From assembly GCA_003024785.1 (NCBI GenBank), contig PUQB01000035.1, positions 682,001 to 746,000 on the forward strand: a stretch of DNA of 64,000 nt, in the 5' to 3' direction. The notes under the pieces are model-generated. The model was given only the letters and a program-made list of their open reading frames with translations, was not told the origin of the DNA and did no database searches. This document shows, in pieces, positions 60,915-64,000 of this stretch (position 1 is the stretch's first letter; each line of letters opens with the position of its first letter). The position numbers were made by a program, and so were the translations under genes. This DNA is from Selaginella tamariscina. Its lineage: Eukaryota > Streptophyta > Lycopodiopsida > Selaginellales > Selaginellaceae.

Positions 60915-63600
60915 TTAGGGTTCACCTCAAATGACTTCATTAGGACTGCCACATCGGCAATGCCTTGAGAAGGGGATGAACAGTCCAATGCTCCTCAGTC
61001 ACATGACAATGTAATAGACTGAACACAACATGCCATCAATCATTCAAGAGATTCGAGTGTTCTATGGAGGCCATGTAAGGATAATAGAGCTCATTACACC
61101 CAGGTACACCAGATTCAAAGATTTGATTAAGCAACCTGATGTCTAGGAGGTCAGAAGGTAGATGCGCCTGCTTGAGTTCTTTAACTTTCCTTGGGGAGAA
61201 GTGGAGAACCTAGGGTTCACCAAGATAGCCAAACAATTCATCCAAACTACATAGCTAAAAGGTAGTGAAACCAAACAAGCAAGAATTTGGTTCTGCTTGG
61301 GGGTAGCGCATCCTTCCATGTAGGGTTCGACGAGTTGGCAGCAATGTTCTAGATACCAAAGGACAGTCTCTCAATAGGGGAGCTATTGGAAATTGAGCCC
61401 TAGAGGTCCCTTGCCAAAAGGAACGAGGCATCACAGCCTAAGGGTGGCATATAGGGAAGAAAGGAGGCAGTCAAGTTTGTGGCACTCGTAGCCTTTATGT
61501 TCATTGAAAGAACAGAGAGACAGATTATCATGCGATTGACGAATGCCCTTTGCAGCGCCTGGGAGGGAGTCACAATGAATTGGGTGGACTGCCTCAAGCA
61601 TTACATGGTCCCAACACTAGCCCACGGTATCTATGGAATCCGAACCGGGTCCGAATGAAAACTTCCCACGGCCGATCATGTCGGCATTATGATTGCCTAC
61701 CTAATCGAATGAGCTACAACTCTAATACTAGCATAGCTCCAATCTGACACAATAGGAAATACGAAGGAGGGAGAACAAGCCGGAACAAGCCAAGTAATCA
61801 AAGGGGAACAGCTGAAGACCCCGGAGTCATCATGGAAGAAAGTGAGAGACAACACATCCCCAGAGTAGAAACTACCTAGGTGCTGGAAACCCCACAAGAA
61901 GGGGTGGAGACCCTCGACTACAGAACCCATATAGGTAGTCCCTCTGCTGTATTTGACACAAGATGTGGCCAAACACCCCACATAACCATCACAATCAAAC
62001 GACCCATAGGATAAGGGGAGAAATTCTGAAGAGGAGCTTGATGATACCTACCAGCATTTCCATGCCAATGGGAAGTGGGATTTATCGACTCCCCTCAAAC
62101 TTGCAAAGGCCTTCAACCGAATTGGAGAAGTAGTGGAGGTGTACAACAACCTGGATCTCACAGGCTTAGTGAAGGAGCACGATGCCATAGTAGATAAGCT
62201 TACAAAACGGTGTTAGGCCACACAGAAGGAAGCCAAGAAATACATGGAACTGCTCCTCTAGGGAGTCCAACAGTGCGAGATCTCAGAAATGGGGCGGAAG
62301 TATGCAGAAGAGGCCTGGAGCACACTAGCTATGGGCCTCGACAAGCTACATGATAGGTAAGATGGCCTCCAGAGGCTCCATGACCAACTCATGCACGATT
62401 GCCAGCAAGCCATAGTGGAGAAAGAGCGGCAAACCCACGAGCTCGCAACAAGACTCGAACAAAGGGAGAGGGAGCTCAGGGAAACCCAAGAGAAGCTGGT
62501 AGTAGTAAGGGAAGTATTGTACTAGTGCACCACCCAACTCACAGAGTGGGAGCAAGAGCTGTCCGAGGCCAAAGCAAAACTTGCAATCAATCAAAAGGGA
62601 CCCACGCCGATAGAGCCATGGGCGATCGTCCCGTTCTAGCAGAACGAGGGGGAGGCGTGCTCAAGTGGCTGAAGCTCAACAGGACCAGCTATGAACCACC
62701 ATCCAAGAGCCAGAGGAGCACACCTGGCAATAGGCTCAGGAGCTACAACTCTCGCTCGAGAGAGTTCAAGAGTTGGAGGCCAACTAGCAAAGACCCAGGA
62801 GCAACATGCAGGGTACAAGGCTAAGCTATAGGGAGCTACCAAGCTGTGGGATGCAACAATTGCCTCCCTGAAGCTGAAGTTGGCCGTAGTAAAGAACAAA
62901 GTCGAAACCTACCACGAGCACTATGGGGTAGGCTAGGGAGAGAGAGTGCATGACATGAGGATGTGCCAACAAGTAAGTTTGGGCATTTGGTTGATGGTGG
63001 TTTGACCATCGTTAAACATCCAGTTGGCCCAAACGAGTGACAACCCAGAAGAGAGGCTGAATAGAGGATAAGGGGATGTATAGCGGGTGCAGACCAACAA
63101 CAACAGCTATCAACCAGTGCTAATAGCAAGCTAGATCCGATTGTCCAAACCAACTACCAAGGTACTAAGGATGACACGAGTGAGGGAGGTGCATTAAGTC
63201 AGTATGATAAGACCACGGCATAGGGTAGTGGTCTAGTGGGGATGCCCTATGTCCCAATCCATTATATAAGCAAGAAGGTAAACAATGGATCAAGGTCTTT
63301 CTAGTCTGTCTTCTTGTTTGTATCTTGCTCCGGCCATCTCTTGGGAAGGGCCCACCTTGTATCTCTAAGAGGCAATATATACATATTTTCAGTCTATTAT
63401 TGCCATCCCCATTCTCTTTCCTCTCCTTTTCTTGCCCCTACTCATGTGGGAACTCGCACTCCAGCAGAAGGAGGAACTCCACTCCACTGGTACACAGACC
63501 CTCACGACATCCAAGTAGAGGCCACTACTACTCTTTCTAGTGCATCCCGAAGCAATGATCGGACCCCCAGCCTAAAACCCTAAGATTGGGCATTGATAAC
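60915..63600 (+). mobile_element. decayed LTR-retrotransposon-like remnant
   Basis: Higher GC than its surroundings. The plus strand gives interrupted gag-like peptide: IQEIRVFYGGHVRIIELITP (about 61040-61100) and EFFNFPWGEVENLGFTKIAK (about 61175-61235). Later comes a coiled-coil stretch ELATRLEQRERELRETQEKL (about 62440-62500), all crossed by stops. A TATA-like TATATAA near 63264 followed by pyrimidine-rich sequence could be an LTR promoter. No matching second LTR, polymerase or integrase was found. The assignment rests on style and is tentative. Confidence 0.4.
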
Positions 63601-64000
63601 AGCATCCTAGTGACAACCAAGATCACCTAAGTCAACCCACATTTGGCCTATAGAGTCCCCAACAACCATTAAGCATTTGAGTTGCACTCTTGGGGTTATC
63701 TTGAAAGACTTAGCATTGCTCACACAGGGTGTTGATACCGAATGGTCACTTGACAACCACATGTTGCCATGTGTTAGCCCTTTAGGTAAAAGCTCTGACA
63801 AATAATACATGATTTTGAAAACGGACAATGTCCATTGAGTTTTGGCTTAACTGAAGAGTCAATGTTGGTTTTGACAATAGTATTCAACGAAGAAAGGCTT
63901 ATGTTCAAATGTGCATCTTTGACTTTTGAAAAAGGGACATATTCAAACATAAGAATGAACACTGCTTTCAGACAGAAAGTACAAAATGAATTCTAGCGCA
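63601..64000. other. no feature recognised at the right edge
   Basis: Short open frames only. Possibly continuation of the retrotransposon remnant to the left. Confidence 0.3.

Overview
This is nuclear DNA from a land plant. The window is AT-rich, its genes carry many GT-AG introns, and it holds tRNA genes, LTR retrotransposons, a PIF/Harbinger DNA transposon and typical plant families (dirigent, thaumatin-like, GDSL esterase, Argonaute, acetolactate synthase, alpha-glucan phosphorylase). Acetolactate synthase is split into about eleven exons, whereas flowering-plant copies are normally intronless. The Ty3/gypsy elements have a fungal/vertebrate-like reverse transcriptase signature. Both points suggest a bryophyte, lycophyte, fern or other non-flowering plant, but the species cannot be fixed from the sequence.

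Layout. 0.3-0.9 kb: dirigent-like gene (-). 1.5-4.8 kb: several decayed copies of a module made of a tRNA-Ala gene and the 3' end of the phosphorylase gene. 5.5-6.65 kb: unidentified coding-like island. 8.45-10.2 kb: decayed Ty1/copia element (-). 10.9-11.5 kb: protein-kinase remnant (-). 11.7-13 kb: unidentified multi-exon gene (+). 13.4-15.65 kb: type II membrane, fucosyltransferase-like gene (-), with a broken partial copy at 16.6-17.05 kb. 20.1-20.45 kb: fold-back hairpin. 21.0-37.3 kb: a Harbinger transposon with 3-bp target duplications. One Ty3/gypsy chromovirus has inserted into its ORF1 and a second into its transposase, each flanked by a 5-bp target duplication. 38.4-42.2 kb: thaumatin-like gene (-), receptor-like kinase (-) and an Argonaute gene that stops after PAZ (+). 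42.2-44.2 kb: minisatellite, tandem duplication and two tRNA-Ala genes. 44.25-49.9 kb: alpha-glucan phosphorylase (-, about 17 exons). 50.95-51.24 kb: stearoyl-ACP desaturase fragment. 53.3-54.7 kb: GDSL esterase/lipase (+). 55.2-59.6 kb: acetolactate synthase (+). 60.9-63.6 kb: decayed LTR-retrotransposon-like DNA.

The most notable observation concerns the two gypsy elements. The sequence just inside the 5' LTR cannot pair with a tRNA 3' end. Instead, 13 nt of it are perfectly complementary to a stretch in the same LTR that begins about 31 nt downstream of a TATA box, where the RNA would be expected to start. This is the arrangement of Tf1-type self-primed retrotransposons, known from fungi and vertebrates.

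A caution for readers: many otherwise good genes carry isolated one-base deletions, often in short homopolymers (acetolactate synthase, phosphorylase, GDSL, Argonaute, tRNAs, transposons). Consensus error in the assembly is as likely as real decay, so 'pseudogene' calls on this window should be checked against accurate reads.
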